Source: DASQZK01 sp963732905
GTDB taxonomy: Bacteria > Bacteroidota > Bacteroidia > Bacteroidales > GCA-2748055
DNA length: 64,000 nt
NCBI GenBank assembly: GCA_963732905.1
Contig: CAVTBM010000004.1
Coordinates: forward strand, 496,001-560,000
Direction: 5' to 3'
Both the position numbers and the translations under genes were made by a program. This document shows, piece after piece, positions 17,631-26,633 of the stretch (positions within the stretch are counted from its first letter, which is position 1; the number at the start of each line of letters is the position of its first letter). The notes beneath the pieces are model-generated. The model was given only the letters and a program-made list of their open reading frames with translations. It was not told the DNA's origin and did not search any database.

Positions 17631-19217
17631 TTATTTGGTTATTCTGTAATTTGCAGTGAGCTCCTTGGCTACTTTTGTCATGGTATCCGTCATATCATCC
17701 GTAAGCTCACCCTTGGCCAGCCGGTCCAATACATCTTTATGTTTGACTTCCATATATTCCAGAAATTCTTCTTCAAAATTCTTTACTTTTTCAACCGGAA
17801 TATCACTCAGAAGTCCTTTGGTACCGCAATAGATGATTGCCACCTGCTTCTCCACAGCCATAGGTTGATGCAGACCCTGTTTCAGAATTTCAACGTTCTT
17901 TATACCTTTATCAAGCACTGCCAGGGTAGCGACATCGAGATCTGAACCGAATTTAGAGAATGCTTCCAGTTCACGGAACTGTGCCTGGTCAATTTTCAGT
18001 GTACCGGCAATTTTACGCATAGATTTCACCTGGGCATTTCCACCAACTCTGGAAACGGATATCCCAACGTTAATAGCCGGCCTGACGCCGGAATTAAAGA
18101 GGTTTGTTTCCAGAAAGATCTGACCATCGGTAATGGAGATCACATTGGTCGGAATATACGCGGAAACGTCACCCGCCTGGGTTTCGATAATAGGGAGTGC
18201 AGTTAGTGATCCTCCGCCTTTAACCATCGGTTTAAGAATATCCGGCAGATCATTCATTTTTGAAGCAATCTCATCCGATTCGATAATTTTTGCAGCTCGT
18301 TCAAGTAATCTTGAATGGAGATAGAAGACATCACCGGGATAAGCTTCCCGTCCTGGTGGACGTCTCAGCAGAAGCGATACTTCACGGTAGGATACGGCCT
18401 GCTTGGAAAGATCATCATAGATGATCAGTGCATGCCGGCCTGTATCACGGAAAAATTCACCAATAGTAGCCCCGGCGAATGGAGCATAGAACTGCAAAGC
18501 GGCAGGCTCGGCAGCCGTTGCAGCAACAATGACTGTATATGGCATGGCTCCGGTTTCTTCCAGAACTTTCGCCACATTTACTACCGTTGATCCTTTTTGA
18601 CCTACAGCAACATATATGCAGTATACCGGATTGCCTTTGTCATAAAATTCTTTCTGGTTAATAATGGTATCAATGGCGACGGATGTTTTACCTGTCTGAC
18701 GGTCGCCGATAATCAGTTCGCGCTGACCGCGGCCAATAGGTATCATGGAGTCAATGGCTTTAATGCCGGTTTGTATCGGTTCTTTTACCGGCTGACGGTA
18801 AATTACTCCCGGCGCCTTACGTTCGAGAGGTAATTCGTACGTTTTTCCCTGAACCGGACCCCTTCCATCGAGAGGTTCCCCCAGGGTATTTATTATACGC
18901 CCAAGAAGACCTTCTCCGACATTAATTGAGGCAATTCTTTTAGTTCGCTTCACGGTATCACCTTCACTGATAAGTTCGGTAGAACCAAGAAGTACAGCGC
19001 CTACATTATCTTCTTCAAGGTTCAAAACGATACCCATAACACCGCTGTCAAACTCGATCAGTTCATTTGACTGTACTTTGGAAAGTCCGTAAATGCGTGC
19101 GATACCGTCACCTACCTGTAACACCGTACCTACCTCTTCCAGTTCCACTTCTGTTTTAAATCCCTGAAGCTGTTTCTTTAAAACTTCAGATACCTCTGCA
19201 GGTTTAATTTGAGCCAT
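17631..19217 (-). CDS. atpA: F1 ATP synthase alpha subunit
   Basis: The 528-residue alpha subunit holds the non-catalytic nucleotide sites of F1. The Walker A motif GDRQTGKT lies near residues 171-178, and the family signature PAINVGISVSRVGG appears near 368-381. It is nine bases downstream of atpH and 13 upstream of atpG. Length is slightly over the usual 500-515, with the extra residues toward the C-terminus. Confidence 0.98.
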   Translation of the reverse strand: MAQIKPAEVSEVLKKQLQGFKTEVELEEVGTVLQVGDGIARIYGLSKVQSNELIEFDSGVMGIVLNLEEDNVGAVLLGSTELISEGDTVKRTKRIASINVGEGLLGRIINTLGEPLDGRGPVQGKTYELPLERKAPGVIYRQPVKEPIQTGIKAIDSMIPIGRGQRELIIGDRQTGKTSVAIDTIINQKEFYDKGNPVYCIYVAVGQKGSTVVNVAKVLEETGAMPYTVIVAATAAEPAALQFYAPFAGATIGEFFRDTGRHALIIYDDLSKQAVSYREVSLLLRRPPGREAYPGDVFYLHSRLLERAAKIIESDEIASKMNDLPDILKPMVKGGGSLTALPIIETQAGDVSAYIPTNVISITDGQIFLETNLFNSGVRPAINVGISVSRVGGNAQVKSMRKIAGTLKIDQAQFRELEAFSKFGSDLDVATLAVLDKGIKNVEILKQGLHQPMAVEKQVAIIYCGTKGLLSDIPVEKVKNFEEEFLEYMEVKHKDVLDRLAKGELTDDMTDTMTKVAKELTANYRITK

Positions 19218-19226
19218 TGTCTGTTA

Positions 19227-19775
19227 TTATTTTTCTATTGATGTTTGCAGTAATTTTTTTCTCATTTTTGCCAGACTGCTTACGATGCTGGCATTGTACT
19301 GTTCATCTTCCACTTTAAGAATAAAGCCCCCGATTATATCTGGTCTAATAAGCTCTTCGAGCTCTATGCCTGATTTGAAGGTTTTTTCAAGGATCCCGAT
19401 AAACTGTTTCCGGGTAGATTTATTAATTTCAGAGGCCAGAATGATCTCAGCCCTTTTCACACCTTTCATCTCCCTGTAAGTTTTTGAGAAATTACGGATA
19501 ATTGCTTCAAGAAAAACTTCTCTCTTATTCTCAAGGACCAGGTTTAAAAAATCATAAGTGAGGCTGGTAACTTCAGGCTTAAAAACCTTTGTAACCAGTT
19601 CCTTTTTCTGAGAGGTCTTGATAACAGGACTTCCCAGAATTTCACTAAATCCGGGAGTTTTGAGACTGCTATCAAGCAGTTTCATATCCTTCATCACCTC
19701 CTCGGTCAGCTTTTTTTCCAGGGCCGTCTGAAACAGAGCCTTTGCATATCTCACTGAGATTTTGCTATCATTCAT
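19227..19775 (-). CDS. atpH: F1 ATP synthase delta subunit
   Basis: Delta (OSCP) joins the peripheral stalk to the top of F1. The 182-residue protein starts with the helical segment VRYAKALFQTALEKKLTEEV and ends with the conserved motif RPDIIGGFILKVEDEQYNAS near 143-162, as usual for the family. It lies between atpF (17 bases) and atpA (9 bases). Confidence 0.95.
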   Translation of the reverse strand: MNDSKISVRYAKALFQTALEKKLTEEVMKDMKLLDSSLKTPGFSEILGSPVIKTSQKKELVTKVFKPEVTSLTYDFLNLVLENKREVFLEAIIRNFSKTYREMKGVKRAEIILASEINKSTRKQFIGILEKTFKSGIELEELIRPDIIGGFILKVEDEQYNASIVSSLAKMRKKLLQTSIEK

Positions 19776-19792
19776 AGAAACTTTCTATTTTC

Positions 19793-20287
19793 TTAATTCA
19801 TTTTAATATCATTCAGAAGTCTGTCTATCAGTTCTTCTCTTTCCTTGTCATCACTGAGTTTTAATCTGAGTATCTTTTCTGCTATATCGATTGATAACCC
19901 GGCAACCTGATTTTTTATTTCACTTATAGCCATCGCCTTTTCATTACGGATATTTGTCCTTGCGGCTTCAATCATCTTTTTAGCTTCTTCTTCCGCCTTT
20001 TCCTTGGCTTCGGCAATGATGCTATCTTTTACTTCCCGTGCTTCCTTCATTAATTTGTCACGCTCAGTCCTGGCTTCAGCAAGAATTTTTTCATTATCTG
20101 CTTTAAGTTTATGCATTTCTTCCTTCGCTTTTTCAGCTGATTTCAAGGCAGATTTAATACTTTCCTCCCTGGTTTTAACGGCATTCAGGATTGGTTTCCA
20201 GGCAAAAGACCTCAGGACAATAAGGAGTAGCGAAAAGATAATAACTGTCCAGAAAATTACGCCAATTCCCGGTGTTATAAGATTCAT
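19793..20287 (-). CDS. atpF: F0 ATP synthase b subunit
   Basis: The b subunit forms the peripheral stalk. The 164-residue protein has one N-terminal membrane helix (about 7-25, IGVIFWTVIIFSLLLIVL) and then a long charged coiled coil rich in K, E and A, with the typical FAWKPI junction after the helix. Length fits the family. It follows atpE by 72 bases. Confidence 0.96.
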   Translation of the reverse strand: MNLITPGIGVIFWTVIIFSLLLIVLRSFAWKPILNAVKTREESIKSALKSAEKAKEEMHKLKADNEKILAEARTERDKLMKEAREVKDSIIAEAKEKAEEEAKKMIEAARTNIRNEKAMAISEIKNQVAGLSIDIAEKILRLKLSDDKEREELIDRLLNDIKMN

Positions 20288-20359
20288 GGTATATGACTAT
20301 TTTTTGGTTTCAAAAATTAACCCGGTACTGCAACCAACCGTTGCAGTCCGGGTACTGAC

Positions 20360-20569
20360 TCATTTAACAATCAAGGCGATAACCACAGCGAAAAGAGCGA
20401 CGCCTTCGATAAGAGCAGCAGAGATGATCATGTTAGTCTGAATCATAGATACGGCTTCAGGCTGACGTGCAATTGCGTCCATAGCCTGACCACCGATCCT
20501 GCCTATTCCGATTCCTGCGCCGATTGCGGCAAGACCTGCGCCGATTGCGGCGAATGTTGCTCCACTCAT
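20360..20569 (-). CDS. atpE: F0 ATP synthase c subunit (proton type)
   Basis: This 69-residue, glycine- and alanine-rich double-helix protein forms the c-ring. The ion-carrying carboxylate is the Glu in AALIEGVALFAV in helix 2, and the polar loop is ARQPEA. It lacks the helix-1 Gln and the Ser/Thr after the Glu that mark sodium-binding c subunits, so proton specificity is the better inference. It lies between atpB (31 bases) and atpF. Confidence 0.96.
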   Translation of the reverse strand: MSGATFAAIGAGLAAIGAGIGIGRIGGQAMDAIARQPEAVSMIQTNMIISAALIEGVALFAVVIALIVK

Positions 20570-20600
20570 AATGATTTGATTTTAAATTAAATAACTGTTA

Positions 20601-21683
20601 TTATTGATGCTGGTGTTCACGTGTTGCGAGCCCGATAAACAATGCAGAAAGCAAAGTAAATACATATGCCTGCAGTACGGCCACCAAAATTTCAATACAA
20701 TCCATAAATATGACAAATGCTACTGATGCCGGTGCAATCGCTAGAGATTTGAAGATAAATATCAGGGAAACAAGGCCCAGAACCACGGTATGACCTGCAG
20801 AAATATTTGCAAAGAGACGAACCATCAGTGCAAAAGGCTTCGAAAATAACCCGATAAGCTCCACCGGTATCATGATGGGAGCCAGCCACCAGGGAACACC
20901 GGGTTGGGCAATAAGATGCTTCCAATAGGTTTTTGTGCCGCTTAGCTGGGTAATCACAAATGTGAAAGCTGCCAGGACAAAGGTAACGGCAATATTTCCC
21001 GTCACATTAGCACCGAAGGGAATGATCCCGGGAACCAATCCCAGAAGGTTGCTTAGCAAAATGAAGAAAAATACCGTCAAAAGATAAGGCATATGCCTTT
21101 CGTATTTTTCAGTACCGATATTGGGAATGGCGACTTCATCCCTGATAAAAACGATCATGGGTTCAATAAAACCATTCATCCCTTTTGGTACCACCACTTT
21201 CTTCCTCCGGTATACTTTTCCCATTCTGACAAAAATGAGAACCAGCAGAATCGCTGCAAAAAGAATCCCCACCACAGTCCTTGTGACGGAAAAATCCAAA
21301 GGTCTTACAAGGTCCCCAGCAGTAGTTCTTTCCAGGATCTTTCCTGCATCCGGTCCATCTTCCGGGATGAGAAATCCATTGTATTCGTGACCTTCTTCCA
21401 GTCTTGAAGACATAAAAATCCGGAGACCTTTGTCTTTGCTGTATACGATGACCGGCAGGGGTACACTCACTGTTTCACCATCAGATTTGGTCCAGAGATG
21501 CCACTCATGGGAATCACGGATGTGACCCATAATGAATGGCCCCGGATCAAAATGATCTTCCGGCTTAGCCTCAGTGGCTGCAGACACTTCAGGTTCCTGC
21601 TGTTCTGATGCAAAAACCGGGAATGTGATGAAAAAAAGTACGATGAAAACCAAACCTCTTATAAAAAAATTTCCCCTAGCCAT
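20601..21683 (-). CDS. atpB: F0 ATP synthase a subunit with exported N-terminal extension
   Basis: Subunit a forms the ion half-channels beside the c-ring. The 360-residue protein has a C-terminal multi-helix core with the essential arginine in ALMVRLFANISAGH near 290. It is about 90 residues longer than the E. coli subunit: a signal-peptide-like start (MARGNFFIRGLVFIVLFFIT) is followed by an extracytoplasmic domain of about 110 residues before the first core helix. Such an extension is usual in Bacteroidota. The small gene before it ends six bases upstream. Confidence 0.97.
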   Translation of the reverse strand: MARGNFFIRGLVFIVLFFITFPVFASEQQEPEVSAATEAKPEDHFDPGPFIMGHIRDSHEWHLWTKSDGETVSVPLPVIVYSKDKGLRIFMSSRLEEGHEYNGFLIPEDGPDAGKILERTTAGDLVRPLDFSVTRTVVGILFAAILLVLIFVRMGKVYRRKKVVVPKGMNGFIEPMIVFIRDEVAIPNIGTEKYERHMPYLLTVFFFILLSNLLGLVPGIIPFGANVTGNIAVTFVLAAFTFVITQLSGTKTYWKHLIAQPGVPWWLAPIMIPVELIGLFSKPFALMVRLFANISAGHTVVLGLVSLIFIFKSLAIAPASVAFVIFMDCIEILVAVLQAYVFTLLSALFIGLATREHQHQ

Positions 21684-21689
21684 CAGAAA

Positions 21690-22076
21690 TTATACTTTTT
21701 TAGATTTCAGAACATGAACAAAATTAAGTATAAGAAAAATTGTAAAAGCCAAATATATTACAAAAAACGTCAACATAAACGGCATGGTAAGTTTTTTAAA
21801 ACAAAGGACTGAAACACCAGCCAATAGTGCATAGAGAAAGAATTTTAACCCTACTGCCAGTAATGTGCGCTGAACTCTGGTTGCTTCGCTTTTCGTAAAG
21901 CCTGAATAGAAAACTGCCGAAACAATGAACGATATAATTAACCCGCCTGTAAGCAGAACGGCTGTTTGTTTAAATTCGACACCCAATGTGAAATAGCGAT
22001 CCATCACATATCCCGAGATGGCAAAAATGATATACATCAACAAAAGGTACCCGGTATGTTTGCTCAATGCATGCAT
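21690..22076 (-). CDS. Four-helix membrane protein of the ATP synthase operon (AtpI-like position)
   Basis: The 128-residue protein has about four membrane helices (roughly 8-25, 41-60, 72-91 and 98-121) and short basic loops. It has no clear sequence motif that I recognise. It lies between atpZ (two bases) and atpB (six bases), the place where AtpI-type c-ring assembly helpers are found, so an assembly or ion-handling role is inferred from context only. Confidence 0.7.
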   Translation of the reverse strand: MHALSKHTGYLLLMYIIFAISGYVMDRYFTLGVEFKQTAVLLTGGLIISFIVSAVFYSGFTKSEATRVQRTLLAVGLKFFLYALLAGVSVLCFKKLTMPFMLTFFVIYLAFTIFLILNFVHVLKSKKV

Positions 22077-22078
22077 TA

Positions 22079-22321
22079 TTAAAATTTGATAAAATCTCTG
22101 AGAGCGGAATAGAGTGCAATGAAGACACCTAAAATAGAAAAAATGACAATGAACAAGGGATTCCCGTGATTATATTTTTCATCCAGCTTAAGCCCGCCCC
22201 ACACCGCGATCAAAATAATCGCAATCATTTCAAAAGCAATTCCGGTATACCTGAAATATCTACCGGGTCCGGAATTTTTACTTTTCTTTTGATTCTTTTG
22301 GTTCGGGGATTGTTCCGACAT
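22079..22321 (-). CDS. atpZ: AtpZ/AtpI-family small membrane protein
   Basis: This 80-residue protein has a basic N-terminal tail and two membrane helices (about 28-45 and 55-72) joined by a loop with GLKLDEKYNHG, the pattern of the AtpZ family. AtpZ/AtpI proteins help c-ring assembly or ion uptake for the ATP synthase. Its first 43 or so bases lie inside the 3' end of the bactofilin gene in another frame (44-base overlap), suggesting coupled translation. Confidence 0.85.
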   Translation of the reverse strand: MSEQSPNQKNQKKSKNSGPGRYFRYTGIAFEMIAIILIAVWGGLKLDEKYNHGNPLFIVIFSILGVFIALYSALRDFIKF

Positions 22322-22673
22322 GTGCCATATTTGTTGCTGTCATATCACATTTTCCAGAGAAAACCGCACCCGGCTCAATAGCTAGTTTATTCGTGGTTAT
22401 TTCACCAACAAGTTTTGATTTTGATCTTAAGGTCAGAAGATCAGAAATAAATACTTTTCCTTCAATAGAGCCTTCCACCTCAAAGTACTTACAATATACT
22501 TCTCCATTTATCTTACCACTCTCACCAACGATAACCTTTCCTTTTGTATTCAGATTACCTGTAAGAGATCCGTCAACCCGAATATCACCATTGGACGTTA
22601 TATTTCCCTCAATGATTGTTCCGGCACCGATAAGATTAATAGTATTGCTTTCCATTTCAATATTTTTTGCCAT
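22278..22673 (-). CDS. Bactofilin (polymer-forming cytoskeletal protein)
   Basis: The 131-residue protein has the short-repeat beta-helix of bactofilins: NLIGAGTIIEGNITSNGDIR (13-32), DGSLTGNLNTKGKVIVGESG, then further hexapeptide-like turns to about residue 110, and a charged disordered tail. Bactofilins polymerise without nucleotide into membrane-associated filaments. It is the first gene of the ATP synthase operon here and overlaps atpZ by 44 bases. A link between the filament and the enzyme is not established; shared expression is all the sequence shows. Confidence 0.93.
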   Translation of the reverse strand: MAKNIEMESNTINLIGAGTIIEGNITSNGDIRVDGSLTGNLNTKGKVIVGESGKINGEVYCKYFEVEGSIEGKVFISDLLTLRSKSKLVGEITTNKLAIEPGAVFSGKCDMTATNMAHVGTIPEPKESKEK

Positions 22674-22710
22674 AATTAGCTATTGTTAAAGGAACAAAAA
22701 TGATAAAGGA

Positions 22711-22718
22711 CAAATATA
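22711..22718 (-). promoter_or_regulatory. Candidate -7 element for the bactofilin/ATP synthase operon
   Basis: On the minus strand this reads TATATTTG, a match to TAnnTTTG, 38 bases before the bactofilin ATG. No convincing -33 TTG is seen at the right distance, so the call rests on one element. Confidence 0.4.
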
Positions 22719-22836
22719 TGAAATATTTTCTTGCCCTTGACCCGAAACAGTAAATCGTATTTGAAGTCAAAATCCCGGGACCTGAAGTAATCCCATTGTG
22801 TGTGTAATCCCTGATTTGTCAGATAGGGCCAGCCCT

Positions 22837-23847
22837 TCATTTTTGTTGATTGCCATCATAAGCCCATTTCAGATAAACCGATCCCCAAGTGAATCCGCCA
22901 CCGAAAGCCGTGAGTATAATATTGTCTCCTTTCCTTAACTTCGACTCCCATTCCCAGAGGCACAATGGAATGGTAGCTGCTGTGGTATTGCCGTATTTTT
23001 CGATGTTAATCATGACTTTTTCCTTTTCCAGGCCCATCCGGCGTGCTGTCGCTTCAATAATTCTCATATTTGCCTGGTGAGGTACCAGCCATGCAATATC
23101 TTTTGCAGTAAGGTTGTGCCGCTTCATCATTTGGACAGAAACATCGGCCATTTTTGAAACAGCGACTTTAAAAACAGCCTGGCCTTCCTGATAAATGTAG
23201 TGAAATTTCTTATCCACCGTCTCATGAGAGGGTGGCATAAGCGATCCGCCAGCCTTCATGTGAAGGTGTTTTGCACCGGAACCGTCAACACCAAGAATAT
23301 GATCGACAATACCAACGTCCTCGTTTTCAACAGGTTCCACCAGAATGGCGGCTGCCGCATCTCCAAAAAGAGGACACGTGGTCCGGTCGGTATAATCCGT
23401 GATGGTGGACATCATGTCTGCACCAACAAGAATAATTTTCTTGTACTGACCAGACAGAATAAAATTATTTACTGTTTCAAGTCCAAACAGAAAACCGGAA
23501 CAAGCAGCGCCAAGATCAAAGCTCCAGGCATTCTTTATCCCTGCTTTATCGGAAATCAGGTTGGCAGTAGCCGGAAAATGCATATCACCGGAAATTGTGG
23601 CACACACGAGAAGGTCAATGTCATCGGGGTTGGTTCCCGTCTTTTTTAACAACCCCTTAACCGCTTCTGCACCCATGTCGGAAGTGGCTTTGCCCTTTTC
23701 TTTCATGATCCGTCTTTCTTTTATCCCAATCCTCTGCATGATCCATTCATCAGAGGTATCTACCATTGTACTCAGCTCATCGTTAGTCAATCTGTATTCA
23801 GGCAACCAACCTTGTATACCGGTTATCGCGGCTCTTAATTTTGTCAT
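22837..23847 (-). CDS. fabH: 3-oxoacyl-ACP synthase III
   Basis: FabH condenses acetyl-CoA with malonyl-ACP to start fatty acid synthesis. The 336-residue thiolase-fold protein has the catalytic cysteine C116 in DLGAACSGFL, the histidine in VPHQANMRI (about 256) and the asparagine in EKYGNTTAATIPL (about 286). It shares one base with the plsX stop, so the two are translationally coupled, linking initiation of acyl chains with phospholipid precursor supply. Confidence 0.97.
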   Translation of the reverse strand: MTKLRAAITGIQGWLPEYRLTNDELSTMVDTSDEWIMQRIGIKERRIMKEKGKATSDMGAEAVKGLLKKTGTNPDDIDLLVCATISGDMHFPATANLISDKAGIKNAWSFDLGAACSGFLFGLETVNNFILSGQYKKIILVGADMMSTITDYTDRTTCPLFGDAAAAILVEPVENEDVGIVDHILGVDGSGAKHLHMKAGGSLMPPSHETVDKKFHYIYQEGQAVFKVAVSKMADVSVQMMKRHNLTAKDIAWLVPHQANMRIIEATARRMGLEKEKVMINIEKYGNTTAATIPLCLWEWESKLRKGDNIILTAFGGGFTWGSVYLKWAYDGNQQK

Positions 23848-24788
23848 TATTCAATCGCTACTTTTATATTACTAATTAGGTCATTTCTCAGAACATCCCA
23901 GGTATGAAGAATCATATTCTTTATTGCCATATCATTTGACACCCCATGACCAACCACAACCGGCTTATTAACACCCAGAATCGGAGTCCCTCCAAAATTT
24001 TCAAAATTAAAAAACTCGAAAAAATCGTCGTCGATTTTACGACTCTTTAATAGTTTATAAAACCCCTCGGCTTCCTTCAGGATGATGTTTCCGATGAACC
24101 CATCACAAATTAGCGCATCTGCCCTTGGATCTATGAAAAATTCATTGGCTTCAACATTACCAATGAAATTATAATCCTTGGAATCCTTCATCAACTGATA
24201 AGCCGACTTGGCAACCAGATTACCCTTTTCCTCTTCTGAACCGATGTTCACCAGGGCAATCCGCGGATCCTCCACTTTATTAACACTAGCGGCATAAGCC
24301 TTTCCAAGTATGCCATACTGACACAGCACATCAGGTTTACTGTCGGGATTGATACCAACATCCAAAAGAAGTGTTGACTGACCGCTTATGTTCGGTAGAT
24401 TGGCAGCAATAGCCGGACGTATGATTCCCGGAATGGAATTAATGATCTGAGTCGCACCTATCATCATGGCTCCAGTATTTCCGGCACTGCAAAGAGCATC
24501 AATTTCACCTGACCGCAAAGATTTAAATGCCCTGACAATACTTGAGTCCTGCTTTGTAATGAATGTCTTGTAAGGATGATCACACATGAAAATGACCTCT
24601 GTTGTGTGAACAATGGATATCTTACTAACGTCGAATCCATTATCCCCGGCTATACGGATAATGGATTCCTTGTCTCCAAACAGTACAATTTCAGTCTCTT
24701 CAGGTATATTCTGACGGGCCAGGAAACTTCCCAATACGGCAGCTTCAGGTGCGAAATCACCGCCCATGATGTCTATACCAATACGCAT
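23847..24788 (-). CDS. plsX: Phosphate acyltransferase
   Basis: PlsX converts acyl-ACP to acyl-phosphate for PlsY, the start of phospholipid synthesis. The 313-residue protein opens with the family motif MRIGIDIMGGDFAPEAAVLG and has the conserved ALCSAGNTGAMM (about 99-110) and DGFIGNIILKEAEG (about 230-243) segments. It sits in the conserved cluster yceD-rpmF-plsX-fabH. Confidence 0.97.
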   Translation of the reverse strand: MRIGIDIMGGDFAPEAAVLGSFLARQNIPEETEIVLFGDKESIIRIAGDNGFDVSKISIVHTTEVIFMCDHPYKTFITKQDSSIVRAFKSLRSGEIDALCSAGNTGAMMIGATQIINSIPGIIRPAIAANLPNISGQSTLLLDVGINPDSKPDVLCQYGILGKAYAASVNKVEDPRIALVNIGSEEEKGNLVAKSAYQLMKDSKDYNFIGNVEANEFFIDPRADALICDGFIGNIILKEAEGFYKLLKSRKIDDDFFEFFNFENFGGTPILGVNKPVVVGHGVSNDMAIKNMILHTWDVLRNDLISNIKVAIE

Positions 24789-24812
24789 GTTTTGCTCAAT
24801 TAACCCCGGAAA

Positions 24813-25004
24813 TTAAGCTCCGGCTTCCTTTTCAATTACAAGTTTACCTTTGTAGTAGAGGTTTCCATCTACATAATAAGCCCTGTGCCTTTTATGCACA
24901 GTACCGGTGGTGGGGCAGGTAGACAATGTGGGCGCTTCAGCCTTATAATGCGTCCTTCTTTTATCTCTCCTGGTTGTGGAGATTTTTCTCTTCGGATGTG
25001 CCAT
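24813..25004 (-). CDS. rpmF: 50S ribosomal protein L32
   Basis: The 63-residue protein begins MAHPKRKISTTRRDKRRTHY, the L32 signature. Only one cysteine (C29) is present in the region where other L32 proteins have a four-cysteine zinc ribbon, so this is a zinc-free (C-minus) form. It lies 13 bases after yceD and 24 before plsX. Confidence 0.97.
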   Translation of the reverse strand: MAHPKRKISTTRRDKRRTHYKAEAPTLSTCPTTGTVHKRHRAYYVDGNLYYKGKLVIEKEAGA

Positions 25005-25017
25005 TCTTATTCGTTTT

Positions 25018-25530
25018 TTATTTCATTAAATTTTTCAGTGCATCCCATCTGGGATCAGTATCATTTTTCCGGCTACTCAAATGTTCATTTATTCTGTCGA
25101 TCATCTCCCTGTTACAACCCGGGTTGCCACTGGAATCAACAGGATGTGTCTTTCTCACCGGAAGGGCCAGGGCAGAAAATTCATAAATGTACTGAGAAAT
25201 ATTCAGCCTGCTTTCTTCCCTGGGTATAACGATCACCTTATCTGAAACTTCCTGAGTATCCTCACCAAAATGAACGAAAAGTTCTTCTTTGATGCTGACT
25301 GGAAAAATAAGCTCGTCAAGGCATCTGTCACAAATCGTTCTTAATATTCCCTGAATCGAAAAGTCCAGCTTCAGAAACTGAACCTTTTTATCCAGGACGA
25401 GCATGATCTTTAAATCACCTCCGGTTATGTCAGGATTGTCAAAATTCTCAAAAAACCGTGCGCCAGCCTCAAAATCATATACATGCTTCCCCTCCCTTAA
25501 TCCATAGATGGGAATTTCATAAATGTCCAT
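25018..25530 (-). CDS. YceD/DUF177-family protein (23S rRNA accumulation)
   Basis: This roughly 170-residue DUF177 protein carries the CDRCLDEL motif around residue 60 and a C-terminal acidic segment. YceD-type proteins aid 23S rRNA processing or accumulation and are nearly always next to rpmF, as here. The start is uncertain: ATG at 25530 (MDIYEIPIYG) or an in-frame GTG at 25539. A TACTTTTG -7 candidate lies 30 bases upstream of the ATG. Confidence 0.88.
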   Translation of the reverse strand: MDIYEIPIYGLREGKHVYDFEAGARFFENFDNPDITGGDLKIMLVLDKKVQFLKLDFSIQGILRTICDRCLDELIFPVSIKEELFVHFGEDTQEVSDKVIVIPREESRLNISQYIYEFSALALPVRKTHPVDSSGNPGCNREMIDRINEHLSSRKNDTDPRWDALKNLMK

Positions 25531-25539
25531 CCAACTCAC

Positions 25540-25875
25540 AACGCCAAATTTTAGTCGTGCAAAAGTATGTATTAATATTTGAATAAAAAAAAGATTTTTA
25601 GCCTAAACCATTAGAAATAAATACAAAGTGGCTAGAAGAATGATAATTAGCCCGAAGGAATATTACCCTTACATTTAGCTCCCTCGCCTGCATGAATTAA
25701 TGAAACCGAAAGATGATTATACCGCTTTGGCCTCAAGCTATAAGCTGGCTCTGCTGACAGCCGGAATGATAGTTCTCCGGGACTTAAGCTGATAGTTTGA
25801 CCCGTTAATGAAAGGAAAGCAAGGATTCATCATCTACCTTGAATCTCGTAACCGTCTCAGACAGCTGCCAAACAT
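25540..25875. other. Gene-free gap with yceD promoter
   Basis: The minus strand has TACTTTTG (25560-25567), a good -7 match for yceD. The rest holds only a weak hairpin (CCGGA...TCCGG near 25762-25782) and a 31-codon frame from 25700 with no visible homology; I see no RNA gene. Confidence 0.5.
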
Positions 25876-26250
25876 CTACAACTCATGATCAATCGTTTCC
25901 ATCAATGCATCGATGAAAAAATCGTTTTTGGGAATGAATTTAGTGGCACCACTCTGAATAAACTTTTCAGCCAATCCGTCATCCTCAAAACTGGTCAGAA
26001 TAACAACCGGCACAGTGGAATTTACTTTCCTGATTTCCCTGAGTGTCTGAAGACCATTCATCGGATCTCCTCCCTCCCCCTTAAATACATGATCAAGCAC
26101 AACCAGATCGGGACTCATTTCAAGATTGCGAATACATTCCTCACCCGAATAAAACGTCATGACTTCACAATCCTGCCTAATATTTAATGTATACTCAAGT
26201 AAGTTTAATATCATTCTGTCGTCATCGACAAAAAAAATCAGTTTTGTCAT
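25876..26250 (-). CDS. Stand-alone response regulator receiver domain
   Basis: The 124-residue protein is a single receiver domain: acidic pocket D9-D11, phosphoacceptor D53 (VVLDHVFKGEGG), Thr86/Ser87 and the conserved lysine K108 (FIPKND). It has no output domain, so it would act by protein contact or as a phosphate relay. No histidine kinase is adjacent. The loop after D53 (HVFKGEGGDPMNG) is a few residues longer than the usual MPxMDG. It is divergent from the ABC exporter genes at 26634. Confidence 0.93.
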   Translation of the reverse strand: MTKLIFFVDDDRMILNLLEYTLNIRQDCEVMTFYSGEECIRNLEMSPDLVVLDHVFKGEGGDPMNGLQTLREIRKVNSTVPVVILTSFEDDGLAEKFIQSGATKFIPKNDFFIDALMETIDHEL

Positions 26251-26633
26251 GAGATGTTGGCTGGTTAAGTAGAAAGTTCGTTCAATATATTAAATAATTA
26301 GTCTGCTTCAAAAAATGATGCCGGATTTCAGCATCATAATTGTTCAAAAAACCCGTTTTAAATACTGATTAACAGCAACTTATAAAGATTTTTTAAAATT
26401 AGACAAAATATTTTTATCTCCCAAATATTAGAGATTGAATATACGACCCTGAAAAAGAATTGAGGTCGATAAATCGCAAGGATAAATACCGGGAAGTTGA
26501 TCTTCAAGATTTTTTTTTTGTAAATATTGCAACAAAAAGCATTGGCATACAGACCAATAATGGAAGAATGCAATTTCAGCCTTGTAACAAAATCAATGAT
26601 TATTCGTCCTATTTAAAACCTAAACAAATTACA
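26251..26633. other. AT-rich divergent intergenic region
   Basis: This 383-base stretch separates a response regulator from the ABC operon. It is very AT-rich, has one small hairpin (ATGATGC 26315-26321 with GCATCAT 26331-26337) and a nine-T run near 26511. Open frames in it have compositions that look non-coding. No clear TAnnTTTG promoter was found. Confidence 0.4.

Noticed and set aside
20360..20569. Sodium-type c subunit
   Set aside because: The helix-2 Glu is followed by Gly and the helix-1 Gln is missing, so the sodium-site pattern is not present.
25700..25795. 31-codon open frame on the plus strand (MKPKDDYTAL...)
   Set aside because: It is too short, has no promoter or conserved feature, and sits in a non-coding gap.
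26358..26573. 71-codon minus-strand frame before the ABC operon
   Set aside because: It is rich in I, K, F and L as expected from chance translation of AT-rich DNA.
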